A stretch of 16,982 nt of DNA from Flavobacteriales bacterium CG_4_9_14_3_um_filter_32_8 (GCA_002790175.1 PFUQ01000044.1:608-17589); one strand, 5' to 3'; positions 7,962-15,838 are shown, counted from the first letter of the stretch. Notes: a model not told the origin generated them from the letters alone. Translations and numbers: made by a program.

Positions 7962-9191
7962 ATGGAATACAGGTACTTATATAAAAGTTTAGAGAATCAT
8001 CTTAGTCATAAAAATTATACAATAATTACTGGAGCCAGACAAGTAGGGAAATCATCTTTGTTAAAGCAATTGTTTTTTTATTTAAAAAACAATAAAGAAG
8101 AAGTTGTACTATTAAATTTAGAGAACAAGGAACTTTTGGTTTCCTTAAATAAAGATGTAAAATCAATATTTACTCATGTGCAACTTGTTCCACAAAAGAT
8201 TATAAATGGGAAAACTTCTCAAAGAATTTATTTATTAATTGATGAGATACAATATTTAGATAATCCAACTAATTTTTTAAAATTTTTGTATGATGAGTAT
8301 GAATATAATGTAAAAGTTGTGGTTACAGGTAGTAGTGCTTTTTATATTGATGCTAAGTTTAAAGATTCATTAGCAGGTAGAAAACGTGTTTTTCAACTCT
8401 ATCCATTATCTTTTAATGAATTTTTAGTGTTTAAAAGGCAAGAAAAAATAAACAAAGAAATAGCTTATCATGCTTCAGAGCCATCGTATGTATCTCAATA
8501 TTTAACAAGTACTGAATCTCTTTTAAGAGAATACCTTACCTATGGGGGTTATCCTGCAATTGTTTTGGAGAATGATTGGGAAGAAAAAAAACACTTATTA
8601 AATGAGTTGAAAAATTCTTATTTGAGAAGAGATATTCTAGAGTCTGGAGTGGATAAAGAAAATAAATTTTTAATGTTAGTAAAATTATTAGCAGATCAAA
8701 TAGGTAATTTGGTAAATAAAAATGAACTAGGAAATACGATTGGGTTGGATAATAAAACAGTAGAACACTATGTGTATATTTTAGAGAAGTGTTTTCATGT
8801 TGATTTACTAAAACCATTTTACAGAAATTTAAGAAAGGAGTTAACTAAAATGCCTAAAGTTTATTTTAATGATTTAGGTTTAAGAAATTCAATATTAGGT
8901 AGATTCGAAAACCCAATAAATAGAATTGATAAAGGAGCTCTTTTAGAAAATTTCATCTACAATCAGTTAAGAATAAAACATGATTCTTACTTATTAAAAT
9001 ACTGGAGAACGGCTGATGGCAATGAAGTGGATTTTGTGGTTGAAGAAAGTTTTGATAATGGTTATGCTTTGGAAGTAAAATGGGACAAGAGTCAGTTTAA
9101 GCCTAAAAAATATAAAAAATTTGTAAGTAGTTATCCAAATTTTCCATTGAGTTGTGTAGATTTTTATACTTCAGAGATTTTATTGTACTAA
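7962..9191 (+). CDS. AAA-family ATPase with C-terminal DUF4143 domain
   Basis: This 409-residue protein belongs to the widespread archaeal/bacterial ATPase group with an N-terminal AAA domain (about 15-200) and a C-terminal DUF4143 region. Walker A is GARQVGKSS with K30 and S31; Walker B is IYLLIDEIQYLD with D94-E95; TGSSA at 122 is the sensor-1 strand; YGGYPAIV follows near residue 190. Near the C-terminus NEVDFVVE (E355, D357) and LEVKW (E371, K373) recall a PD-(D/E)xK nuclease-like core often noted in this family. The biological role is unknown; DNA-related or defence roles have been suggested for relatives. It is a single accessory gene between core genes, with a phased palindrome array directly upstream. 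No partner gene adjoins it, since the gene after it is paaY. Confidence 0.85.
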   Translation: MEYRYLYKSLENHLSHKNYTIITGARQVGKSSLLKQLFFYLKNNKEEVVLLNLENKELLVSLNKDVKSIFTHVQLVPQKIINGKTSQRIYLLIDEIQYLDNPTNFLKFLYDEYEYNVKVVVTGSSAFYIDAKFKDSLAGRKRVFQLYPLSFNEFLVFKRQEKINKEIAYHASEPSYVSQYLTSTESLLREYLTYGGYPAIVLENDWEEKKHLLNELKNSYLRRDILESGVDKENKFLMLVKLLADQIGNLVNKNELGNTIGLDNKTVEHYVYILEKCFHVDLLKPFYRNLRKELTKMPKVYFNDLGLRNSILGRFENPINRIDKGALLENFIYNQLRIKHDSYLLKYWRTADGNEVDFVVEESFDNGYALEVKWDKSQFKPKKYKKFVSSYPNFPLSCVDFYTSEILLY

Positions 9192-9197
9192 AAAATT

Positions 9198-9205
9198 TAT
9201 ATTTA
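9198..9205 (+). promoter_or_regulatory. Possible -7 box of paaY
   Basis: TATATTTA differs from TAnnTTTG only in the last base and ends 19 bases before the paaY start codon. No well-spaced TTG was found upstream, so support is modest. Confidence 0.3.
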
Positions 9206-9224
9206 CATCATAACTATTTAATTA

Positions 9225-9824
9225 ATGGCTATCTACGAATTTAACGGATTTAAACCAGTCATCCACAAAACAGCTTTTATACACCCACAAGCTGTTGTTA
9301 CGGGTAATGTAATTATAGGTGCAGCTGTTTATGTGGGTCCAGGAGCTGCTATTCGTGGCGATTGGGGAAAAATTTGTATTGAAGATGGTTGCAACATTCA
9401 GGAAAATTGCACTATTCACATGTTTCCAGGAACTACGGTAATTTTAAAAGAAGGAGCTCATATCGGACATGGAGCAATCATTCATGGTGGAACAATTGGT
9501 AAAAATTGTTTAATTGGAATGAACAGTGTGGTGATGGATGATGTAAAAATGGGCGATGAATGTATTGTTGGGGCTTTAAGTTTAGTGACAGCAAAAATGG
9601 AAATACCAAAAAGAAGCTTATTGGTTGGTAACCCTGCTAAAATAATTAAGGAAGTAACCGATGAAATGATTGCTTGGAAAACGAAAGGGACGCAATTGTA
9701 TCAACAATTACCAAAAGAATGTTACGAAACTTTAAAAATTTGCGAACCATTAAGAAAAGAAGAAACTAATCGTCCAACCCAAGAAAGTATGTATGCTACT
9801 TGGGAAAACATTAAAAATAAATAA
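9225..9824 (+). CDS. paaY: PaaY-like hexapeptide-repeat protein (gamma carbonic anhydrase fold)
   Basis: This 199-residue left-handed beta-helix protein has hexapeptide repeats from about 12 to 150, with an LVGNPAK exit turn typical of the fold. His65, His82 and His87 (in IHMFPG and GHGAIIHGG) are placed as the zinc ligands of gamma carbonic anhydrases. The C-terminal tail (AWKTKGTQLYQQL, then EPLR) matches the extension of PaaY rather than of other gamma-CA relatives. PaaY is reported as a thioesterase assisting phenylacetate catabolism by hydrolysing dead-end CoA adducts. Two other paa-type genes lie about 8 kb to the left, which supports the name, although here paaY stands alone between an accessory ATPase and a repeat-rich interval. 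Carbonic anhydrase activity cannot be excluded. Confidence 0.8.
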   Translation: MAIYEFNGFKPVIHKTAFIHPQAVVTGNVIIGAAVYVGPGAAIRGDWGKICIEDGCNIQENCTIHMFPGTTVILKEGAHIGHGAIIHGGTIGKNCLIGMNSVVMDDVKMGDECIVGALSLVTAKMEIPKRSLLVGNPAKIIKEVTDEMIAWKTKGTQLYQQLPKECYETLKICEPLRKEETNRPTQESMYATWENIKNK

Positions 9825-9840
9825 TTGATGCTAACTATAC

Positions 9841-9953
9841 CGAAGTCCGAAGTCCGAAGTCAGAAGTGCTTCCTGCCTCCTATTTATACTGCAAACTGGA
9901 TAAATTATCGCATTGTTTTTTGTCGGAAGTCAGAAGTGCTTCCGACTTCCGAC
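9841..9953. repeat. CGAAGTC heptad repeats and matching inverted copy
   Basis: Four 7-base units run from 9841 to 9868 (CGAAGTC three times, then AGAAGTG). The 18-base string GAAGTCAGAAGTGCTTCC occurs at 9856-9873 and again at 9926-9943. The second copy is embedded in a fold-back (9922-9953). It fills most of the 186-base interval after paaY and resembles dispersed intergenic repeats of Bacteroidota. No gene is seen here. Confidence 0.75.
9922..9953 (+). terminator. Strong hairpin downstream of paaY, possible terminator
   Basis: Arms of 14 bases (9922-9935 and 9940-9953, one mismatch) enclose a GTGC loop and are followed by TTTCTAATAAT. The stem is far more GC-rich than the flanks. It could end transcription from paaY, though the T tract is short and the stop codon is 98 bases upstream; it may be only part of the repeat element. 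Confidence 0.35.
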
Positions 9954-10010
9954 TTTCTAATAATATATCATGTTTTATAAAATAAAATAGTCGATTTTAA
10001 ATACTGTTAA

Positions 10011-10214
10011 GTGGTTTTCTTTTTTACCATGTTTGTTTTACGAACGTTAAGTTTAACTCGAAAACAAAAAGCCATTATCGAAAAACAGAAAGAGTTGGTA
10101 GAAGAAAAAAATAATGAAATATTAGCCAGCATCCGCTACGCCAAACGCATACAAGATGCTTTAATGACTTCACAAAAGTATATTGAAAGAAATATAAAGA
10201 GATTAAAAAATTAG
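10011..10214 (+). pseudogene. C-terminal remnant of a TPR/coiled-coil signalling protein
   Basis: The 67 residues begin inside a hydrophobic stretch (VFFFTMFVLRTL), then give a basic coiled coil (RKQKAIIEKQKELVEEKNNEIL) and the segment SIRYAKRIQDAL. In Bacteroidota this order (membrane helix, coiled coil, YAKRIQ) follows a series of TPR repeats and often leads into a SpoIIE-type phosphatase. Here neither the TPR part before it nor a phosphatase after it is present. An in-frame stop sits immediately before the apparent GTG start at 10011. It ends with TAG 3 bases before the next open frame, which is itself an N-terminal piece of the same kind of protein. I read it as a relic rather than a working gene; expression of a small membrane peptide is possible. 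Confidence 0.65.
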
Positions 10215-10217
10215 AAA

Positions 10218-10760
10218 ATGAAAAAACTATTTTACATATTATTTTTTGTTTTATTAAGCCCACAAGCTTTTGCTCAAAACATCGACTCTTTAAAATTAGC
10301 TCTAAAAAATGCCAAACACGATACCACTCGTTGCAACATTTTAAACGAAATGATTGAAGCGGAAAACGATGATGAGGTATGGCCACTGTACAATACAGAA
10401 ATGAAAAACATTGCTGAAATATTGCTTACTTCTCAGCAAAAAGTTAAGGCAGTAAAAATTGCTAAAAAATATTTAGCAGAAGCCTTCAACAACATAGGGT
10501 TTATTTTCGATAATCAAGGTAATATTTCTAAAGCATTGGAAAACTATGGAAAAGGTCTAAAAATAAGAGAAGATATTGAAGATAAATATGGTATTGCAAT
10601 GCCATTAAACAATTTAGGGTTTCATTATAAAAATCATGGTGGTCTTCAAAAAGCATTAGTTTTTTATAGTAGAAGCTTTAAAATAGATGAAGAAATGGGG
10701 GATAAACAGGGAATGGCTCATTTATTAACCCGTAAAATTCACAAATTTTCTACGACATAA
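10218..10760 (+). pseudogene. N-terminal remnant of an exported TPR protein
   Basis: The 180 residues start with a good signal peptide (MKKLFYILFFVLLSPQAFAQ). They continue with a helical linker and two recognisable tetratricopeptide repeats (AFNNIGFIFDNQGNISKALENY and PLNNLGFHYKNHGGLQKALVFY). The frame ends abruptly after GMAHLL with an unrelated tail, RKIHKFSTT, where relatives carry further TPRs, a membrane helix and a signalling module. The stop codon abuts a foldback element at 10761. The preceding remnant supplies the opposite end of such a protein, so the pair probably arose by deletion between two tandem paralogues. A short secreted TPR protein remains possible, because start, signal peptide and frame are intact. 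Confidence 0.65.
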
Positions 10761-10810
10761 GTAATACCAACAAATTGAGCTATTTTCAATAGCCCAAATT
10801 TTGGTATTAC
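10761..10810. repeat. 50-bp foldback element after the TPR remnant
   Basis: GTAATACCAA (10761-10770) is exactly repeated in inverse as TTGGTATTAC (10801-10810). An inner stem GCTATT/AATAGC (10779-10784 and 10788-10793) closes a TTC loop, and the parts between are partly complementary. A smaller GGGAT/ATCCC pair follows at 10817-10838. The element starts directly after the stop codon of the truncated gene, so it may mark the breakpoint or act as a terminator. The rest of the interval up to 10928 shows only a weak promoter-like box. Confidence 0.7.
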
Positions 10811-10901
10811 TAAATCGGGATTAACTGCTTTGCATCCCACCTTAAATAAATAATTTCAAATCTCTAACCTTCAATTTTTAATTATTAACTAGAAACTTTA
10901 T

Positions 10902-10909
10902 TACCTTTA
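10902..10909 (+). promoter_or_regulatory. Possible -7 box of the barrel/HHH gene pair
   Basis: TACCTTTA fits TAnnTTTG except the last base and ends 19 bases before the start codon at 10929. I see no clear -33 TTG at the proper distance. Confidence 0.3.
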
Positions 10910-10928
10910 CCTAACAAAACCATATTTC

Positions 10929-11771
10929 ATGAATAAAATAATTACTTCAATTCTACTGTTTTTTTCCATTCATTTGAATGCTCAGATTGGAAACGATAAT
11001 ATTGGTGCTCGTTCTACTGCAATGGGTGGTTTTACAACTACACTTTCTGATGTGTGGTCAACCAATAATAACCAAGCTGGCTTAGGGTTTATCACTGATT
11101 TTTCGGGAGGTATTTATTACGAAAATCGATTTTTGCTAAAAGAAACAAGCTATAAAGCTGGAGCATTAGTTATGCCTGTTAAAATAGGAGCATTAGGTAT
11201 TAGCGTTACTTCTTTTGGCTTTGAATTGTATAACGAAACCAAAGCAGGTTTATCTTATGGACAACGATTTGGAGATAAGTTTTCCGTTGGAGTTCAACTC
11301 AATTATTTAAACACCAAATTAGCTCAAGAATATGGAACTAAAACTTCAATAACAAGTGCAATTGGCTTAATCGCAAAACTAAGTAAAGAACTTTCTTTAG
11401 GTGTACATCTTTACAATCCTACAAGAAGTAAGTTAGCCGAATATGACAACGAACGAATTCCAACCATTATGAAATTAGGATTGGAGTATCGATTTTCTGA
11501 AAAAGTAATGATGGGAATTGAAACAGAAAAAGACATGAATTTTGATGCTGTGGTTAAAGCAGGATTAGAATATCACATTACTGAAGCTCTTTATTTACGA
11601 GGCGGAATTTCTACCAATCCAACTCAATATGCTTTTGGTTTTGGTATGAAATTAAAAGATTTTAAAATTGATATTTCCTCTTCATTTCATCAAACTTTGG
11701 GAATAACTCCTTCAATTTCTATCATTTATGTTAAAAATAAAATTAAAAAAGCAGATAGTCCAAGTATTTAA
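10929..11771 (+). CDS. PorV/PorQ-like outer-membrane beta-barrel protein
   Basis: The 280-residue protein starts with a signal peptide (MNKIITSILLFFSIHLNAQ). The mature N-terminus, IGARSTAMGGFTTTLSDVWSTNNNQAGLG, is characteristic of the PorV/PorQ group of outer-membrane barrels related to FadL. The remainder alternates short amphipathic strands (AGLSYGQRFGDKFSVGVQLNY, LYLRGGISTNPTQYAFGFGMKL), consistent with a barrel of a dozen or so strands. PorV and PorQ act in the type IX secretion system, but many paralogues have unknown jobs, and this one is not next to T9SS core genes. Its stop is 2 bases before the start of the large HHH protein gene, so translation is probably coupled and the two proteins may work together in the outer membrane. 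Confidence 0.7.
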   Translation: MNKIITSILLFFSIHLNAQIGNDNIGARSTAMGGFTTTLSDVWSTNNNQAGLGFITDFSGGIYYENRFLLKETSYKAGALVMPVKIGALGISVTSFGFELYNETKAGLSYGQRFGDKFSVGVQLNYLNTKLAQEYGTKTSITSAIGLIAKLSKELSLGVHLYNPTRSKLAEYDNERIPTIMKLGLEYRFSEKVMMGIETEKDMNFDAVVKAGLEYHITEALYLRGGISTNPTQYAFGFGMKLKDFKIDISSSFHQTLGITPSISIIYVKNKIKKADSPSI

Positions 11772-11773
11772 TA

Positions 11774-13936
11774 ATGTTTATAAGCAATCATAGTAAAAAG
11801 AATAGGCGTTTTCACACTGAATTTTTCGGAGTATTCTTAAAGCATAACCGTTGTGTTATTATTGTATTATTTGTAGTATTTCCAATCTTCTCTTTTGCTC
11901 AAAATAATGAAGAAGAAAAAAATAAAATCATCGAAAAACGAGTCGAATATTTAATTGAAGATGCTGAAGAATCGGATGCCGATTACAACACTATTCTTGA
12001 CCAACTTTCCAATTATTTCAACCATCCCTTAAATCTCAATAAAGCTGATTTAAATGAGTTAGAAGAGCTTGGATTGTTAACTAATATCCAAATCAATAAT
12101 TTACTCGCTCATATCGAAAAAAATGGAAAATTAATGACATTGGAAGAACTCCAAACTATTGATGGATTTGGTGCTGATGTAATTAATTTAATTTTTCCAT
12201 TTGTTAAAGTTTCTTCAAATTTAGATAGTCCACAATTTTCTTTAAATGACTTATTAAAAAATGGAGAAAATGAATTATTTATTCGTTACAAAACTGTGTT
12301 GGAGGAAAAAAAAGGTTTCAGTCCAATTACCGATTCTGCTTTGGCAGCTAGTCCTAACTCCCGTTATATTGGAGATGAAGCTAACTTTTATACCCGATAT
12401 CGCTATAAATATGGGAACCACATTAGTTTTGGAATAACTGCCGAAAAAGATGCAGGTGAAGAATTTTTTAATGGTGCTCAGAAAAATGGATTCGATTTTT
12501 ATTCAGCCCATTTTTTCATCAGAAATCAAGGTAAAATAAAACAATTAGCCATTGGAGATTACCAAGCACAGTTTGGACAAGGATTAACTTATTGGTCTGG
12601 TGCAGCTTTTGGGAAATCAGCCGATATTATGTCGTTAAAAAGAAGTGGAGGAGGTTTAAAACCTTATACATCTGTTGATGAAAGTCTTTTTTTAAGAGGA
12701 GGAGGTATTGCTTTTCAATTCAATAAAATTGAAGCAACAGCTTTTTATTCTTACAACAATATAGATGCAAACATTGATTTAATTGATTCTTCAACTGTAG
12801 ATGAAGAAGTATTAGCAATTACCTCTATACAACAAACAGGGTTTCATCGAACAGTGAATGAAATTGAAGATAAAGATGCCATCACTCAACAACAAATAGG
12901 AGGACATTTAGCCTTTAAAACAAGAAAAGTGAACATTGGTTTAACAGGAATAAACAGTACTATAAATACCGATTTTATTCCTGATATCCAAACCTATAGT
13001 CAGTTTAGAAATAGCAACAATCAACAAACCAATATTGGAGCGGATTACAGTTGGATTTACAAGAATTTTAATTTCTTCGGAGAATTTTCTAAAAGTATAA
13101 CTGCTGGTAATGCTTTTGTTTCAGGTGCTTTAATCACATTAGACCCTAAATTGTCGTTAGCAGTTTTATACCGAGATTATCAACGAGATTTCCATCCAAT
13201 TTCTAGTGCAGGAATAGGCGAAAATTCTACCAACGAAAATGAGAAAGGAGTGTTGATGGGGTTTGTAGCAAAACCCCTTAAAAATATTACGTTATCTGCT
13301 TATTATGATCAATTTACATTTCCATGGTTAAAATATGGAATTGATGCTCCCTCAAACGGATATCAATATTTAGCTCAACTAACCTTTACACCATCAAAAA
13401 AACTAGAAATGTACGTCCGCATTCGAGAACGTAATAAAGGTGATAACACTTCTGTTGACTTAACCGATGGAATAAATTATTTAGTTAACGAAAAACAAAC
13501 CAATTACCGTTTTAATTATAGTTATCAGCTTTCACCGTCTTTTAAAATAAAAGGTAGAGTGGAGTTAGTTAATTACGATAAAGAAGAATCTCCTTTTGAA
13601 AGGGGTTTTGTAATTTATCAAGATATTGTTTATAAAGCATTAAGTAGTCCTTTTACTTTTTCTTTTAGATATGGATTGTTTGATACAGATTCTTATAACA
13701 GTAGAATTTATGCTTTCGAAAACGATGTATTGTATGCGTATTCAATACCTGCATATTACAATAAAGGAACACGAACTTATTTAACGATAAAATACAATGT
13801 TAAAAGAGGTATCGACATTTGGTTACGTTATGGGTTAACTTATTATGATGATATTGATGTGATAAGTTCTGGATTGGAAGAAATACCAAGCAACCATAAA
13901 CAAGAAATAAAAGCACAAATCAGGTTCAAATTTTAA
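11774..13936 (+). CDS. Large exported protein with N-terminal helix-hairpin-helix region
   Basis: This 720-residue protein has an unusually long basic leader (SKKNRRFHTEFF) before a hydrophobic core ending PIFSFAQ at about residue 43, followed by an acidic helical stretch. Residues about 85-142 hold two helix-hairpin-helix-like units (LNLNKADLNELEELGLLT and LMTLEELQTIDGFGADV), as in ComEA, where HHH motifs bind DNA. The rest (about 160-720) is rich in aromatic, alternating strands such as YTRYRYKYGNHISFGI and ends in KAQIRFKF, suggesting an outer-membrane beta-barrel ending in a terminal aromatic residue. It is translated just after a PorV/PorQ-like barrel. A role in DNA handling or uptake at the cell surface is only inference; HHH motifs also mediate protein contacts. 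ATG at 11774 is the only start before the signal core. Confidence 0.7.
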   Translation: MFISNHSKKNRRFHTEFFGVFLKHNRCVIIVLFVVFPIFSFAQNNEEEKNKIIEKRVEYLIEDAEESDADYNTILDQLSNYFNHPLNLNKADLNELEELGLLTNIQINNLLAHIEKNGKLMTLEELQTIDGFGADVINLIFPFVKVSSNLDSPQFSLNDLLKNGENELFIRYKTVLEEKKGFSPITDSALAASPNSRYIGDEANFYTRYRYKYGNHISFGITAEKDAGEEFFNGAQKNGFDFYSAHFFIRNQGKIKQLAIGDYQAQFGQGLTYWSGAAFGKSADIMSLKRSGGGLKPYTSVDESLFLRGGGIAFQFNKIEATAFYSYNNIDANIDLIDSSTVDEEVLAITSIQQTGFHRTVNEIEDKDAITQQQIGGHLAFKTRKVNIGLTGINSTINTDFIPDIQTYSQFRNSNNQQTNIGADYSWIYKNFNFFGEFSKSITAGNAFVSGALITLDPKLSLAVLYRDYQRDFHPISSAGIGENSTNENEKGVLMGFVAKPLKNITLSAYYDQFTFPWLKYGIDAPSNGYQYLAQLTFTPSKKLEMYVRIRERNKGDNTSVDLTDGINYLVNEKQTNYRFNYSYQLSPSFKIKGRVELVNYDKEESPFERGFVIYQDIVYKALSSPFTFSFRYGLFDTDSYNSRIYAFENDVLYAYSIPAYYNKGTRTYLTIKYNVKRGIDIWLRYGLTYYDDIDVISSGLEEIPSNHKQEIKAQIRFKF

Positions 13937-14009
13937 TCAAAAATATTTTTATTAACAACTGCTTTTTGTATATTAAATTTTAACTAATATCGCTTATTAA
14001 TTGTTACCA

Positions 14010-14026
14010 TATAAAATTATTTTATA
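14010..14026. promoter_or_regulatory. AT-rich perfect palindrome upstream of the ATP-grasp gene
   Basis: TATAAAAT and ATTTTATA flank one central T, a perfect 8+8 palindrome 32 bases before the start codon. It could be an operator, but AT-rich palindromes arise easily by chance in this genome. No well-formed TTTG/TAnnTTTG pair was found in the 122-base gap. Confidence 0.25.
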
Positions 14027-14058
14027 CCCATAAAATTTAACCCACATTGTTCATTTAG

Positions 14059-15354
14059 ATGGCAAAAGTTAAAGAAAAAAAATTAAAATTCCTTTTTGTA
14101 TCCCGTTGGGGTGAAATATTAGATTTAGCATATTCCGTTCTTAAGGAAGGAAATCTTGTTAAAATGTATATTGAAAGTAAAGATGAACGTGAAATTGGTG
14201 ATGGTTTTGTCCCTAAAGTTAAAAAATGGACCCATTACATCGATTGGGCAGATGTAATTATTTTCGATTATACTGGTTTTGGAAAAGTTGCTTCAGAATT
14301 AAGGGCTTCTGGAAAATTGGTAGTTGGTGGAACAGAATATACCGACAAGTTAGAATTAGACAGGAATTTTGGTCAAAGTGAACTTAAACGTTTAAAAGTA
14401 AAAATATTGAATTACCATGAATTCGAATTCATAGACGATGCCATTGCTTATGTTGATAAATTTCCCAACAAATATGTGGTTAAACCTTGTGGTGATATGT
14501 CGGAGCAAAAGCAGTTGTTGTTTGTGGGGCAAGAAGAAGATGGAGGAGATGTAAAACGAGTTTTAAAGGCATATCAGAAAACTTGGGGGAATGACTTAGG
14601 AGTTTTTCAATTGCAAAAAAAAGTTACTGGCGTTGAAGTCGCTGTTTCGGCTTATTTTAATGGAAATGAATTTATTAAACCCATCAATATTTCATTTGAA
14701 CACAAAAAACTATTTCCTAAAGAATTAGGAGTCTCTACTGGAGAGATGGGAACAAGTATGCTTTGGAAAGATGAAAATGCAATTTTTGATACTACACTTA
14801 AAAAGTTTGAAGATAAGTTAGCTGAAGAAAATTTTGTCGGTCACATTGATATTAACTCTATTGTAAATGGAAATGGAATTTACCCACTCGAATTTACTTC
14901 GCGTTTTGGCTATCCGCAAATACAAATTCAACGTGCAGGTATTACAGAGCCTATGGGAATGATGTTATATAAATTAGCTAGTGGAAAAAAGTTTAAAATC
15001 AGCACAAAAAAAGGCTTTCAAATTGGTGTTTATATTGTAGTTCCTCCTTTTCCTTACAACGACATCAAAACCTTTGAACTTTTTTCTAAAGACGCTGTGG
15101 TCATTATGAAAAAAGCTGTAAAAGAAGGAGTTCATCCGATGCACCTAAAAATGGTAAATGGTGAGTGGCTAATTACAGGTGTTTCTGGAGTTGTAGCAAT
15201 AGTCTCAGGAACAGGATTGACGATGAGAGAAGCACAACGGCTCATGTACAACCGAGTGAGCAATGTATTGGTGAACTATTCTTATTACAGAACAGATATC
15301 GGAGATCGTTGGACGGAAGATTCTGATAAATTGTGGGCTTGGAATTTATTGTAA
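14059..15354 (+). CDS. PurD-like ATP-grasp ligase of unknown substrate
   Basis: This 431-residue protein has the length and layout of phosphoribosylamine-glycine ligase (PurD): an N-terminal Rossmann-like domain (about 8-95), an ATP-grasp core (about 100-310) and a C-terminal domain. Core motifs parallel PurD: YVVKP with K142, GVEVAVSAYF with E193, FEHKKLF at 213 (PurD has DHKR), TGEMGT at 227 (PurD has TGGMGA) and EFTSRFGYPQIQ at 278 (PurD has EFNxRFGDPE). The N-terminus (FLFVSRWGEILDLAYSVLKEG) lacks the GxGGREHA signature of true PurD, and the substrate-side residues differ. It therefore probably ligates an amine and a carboxylate other than glycine and phosphoribosylamine; that is inference. 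A GNAT gene starts 6 bases after it, suggesting a two-step modification. Confidence 0.75.
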   Translation: MAKVKEKKLKFLFVSRWGEILDLAYSVLKEGNLVKMYIESKDEREIGDGFVPKVKKWTHYIDWADVIIFDYTGFGKVASELRASGKLVVGGTEYTDKLELDRNFGQSELKRLKVKILNYHEFEFIDDAIAYVDKFPNKYVVKPCGDMSEQKQLLFVGQEEDGGDVKRVLKAYQKTWGNDLGVFQLQKKVTGVEVAVSAYFNGNEFIKPINISFEHKKLFPKELGVSTGEMGTSMLWKDENAIFDTTLKKFEDKLAEENFVGHIDINSIVNGNGIYPLEFTSRFGYPQIQIQRAGITEPMGMMLYKLASGKKFKISTKKGFQIGVYIVVPPFPYNDIKTFELFSKDAVVIMKKAVKEGVHPMHLKMVNGEWLITGVSGVVAIVSGTGLTMREAQRLMYNRVSNVLVNYSYYRTDIGDRWTEDSDKLWAWNLL

Positions 15355-15360
15355 TTAATC

Positions 15361-15804
15361 ATGCAATTCATAGATTTAACTGATAACCCAACACTTTTTT
15401 TCGATATTCTTACTTCAGATTGGAGAAATGGAATTGAACCTTTTTGGAAGGAATATGCAACTACTTCAACTATCTATTGTTTGGTAGAGAATAAACAAAT
15501 AATTGCAGGTGCCATTTTGTTTTCAACCGTTTCGCCCGATACCAAAGGGTACCATAAAATTGCACAACACTGGTTAGACAAAGATTATTTGTACCTTGCT
15601 TTTGTTTTTGTAGCTGAAAATAGAAGGAGCGAAGGGTTAGGTTCTTTGCTGATTACTAAAATAAAAGAAAAACTTCCAATACAAAAATTTTGGCTAGCCA
15701 TAGAAGACCACGGCTTACTCAATTTTTACAATTTACTCGGTTTCCAATTTGCACAAAAAGTGCAAAACGAGGATGTGGAAGAGTGGATTTTGGTGAGTGA
15801 ATAA
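15361..15804 (+). CDS. GNAT-family N-acetyltransferase
   Basis: The 147-residue protein is a single GNAT domain. Motif A is visible as FVFVAENRRSEGLGSLLI, with the acetyl-CoA pyrophosphate loop R89-S90-E91-G92-L93-G94, and motif B as LLNFYNLLGFQF near residue 120. Such enzymes transfer an acyl group from acyl-CoA to an amine on a small molecule or protein. It begins 6 bases after the ATP-grasp gene, so the two are likely cotranscribed and may act on the same metabolite. The substrate cannot be told from the sequence. The region after its stop has no gene until the toxin on the other strand. Confidence 0.82.
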   Translation: MQFIDLTDNPTLFFDILTSDWRNGIEPFWKEYATTSTIYCLVENKQIIAGAILFSTVSPDTKGYHKIAQHWLDKDYLYLAFVFVAENRRSEGLGSLLITKIKEKLPIQKFWLAIEDHGLLNFYNLLGFQFAQKVQNEDVEEWILVSE

Positions 15805-15838
15805 ACCCTTGTTTTTGTTTGCATAAAATAAAAACTGT

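Noticed and set aside
8536..8817. Minus-strand open frame of 93 codons inside the ATPase gene.
   Set aside because: It is a shadow of a well-supported coding region, and its composition is an artefact of the AT-rich opposite strand.
10075..10386. Minus-strand open frame of 103 codons overlapping both TPR remnants.
   Set aside because: It is antisense to a signal peptide and coiled coil with clear family resemblance and shows no recognisable protein features.
13937..14058. Promoter and terminator search in the gap before the ATP-grasp gene.
   Set aside because: Several TTG and TATA-like strings exist but no pair has correct spacing and sequence; only an AT palindrome is recorded.
14059..15354. 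Naming the ATP-grasp gene purD.
   Set aside because: The N-terminal GxGGREHA signature is missing and substrate-side motifs differ, so only a PurD-like label is justified.
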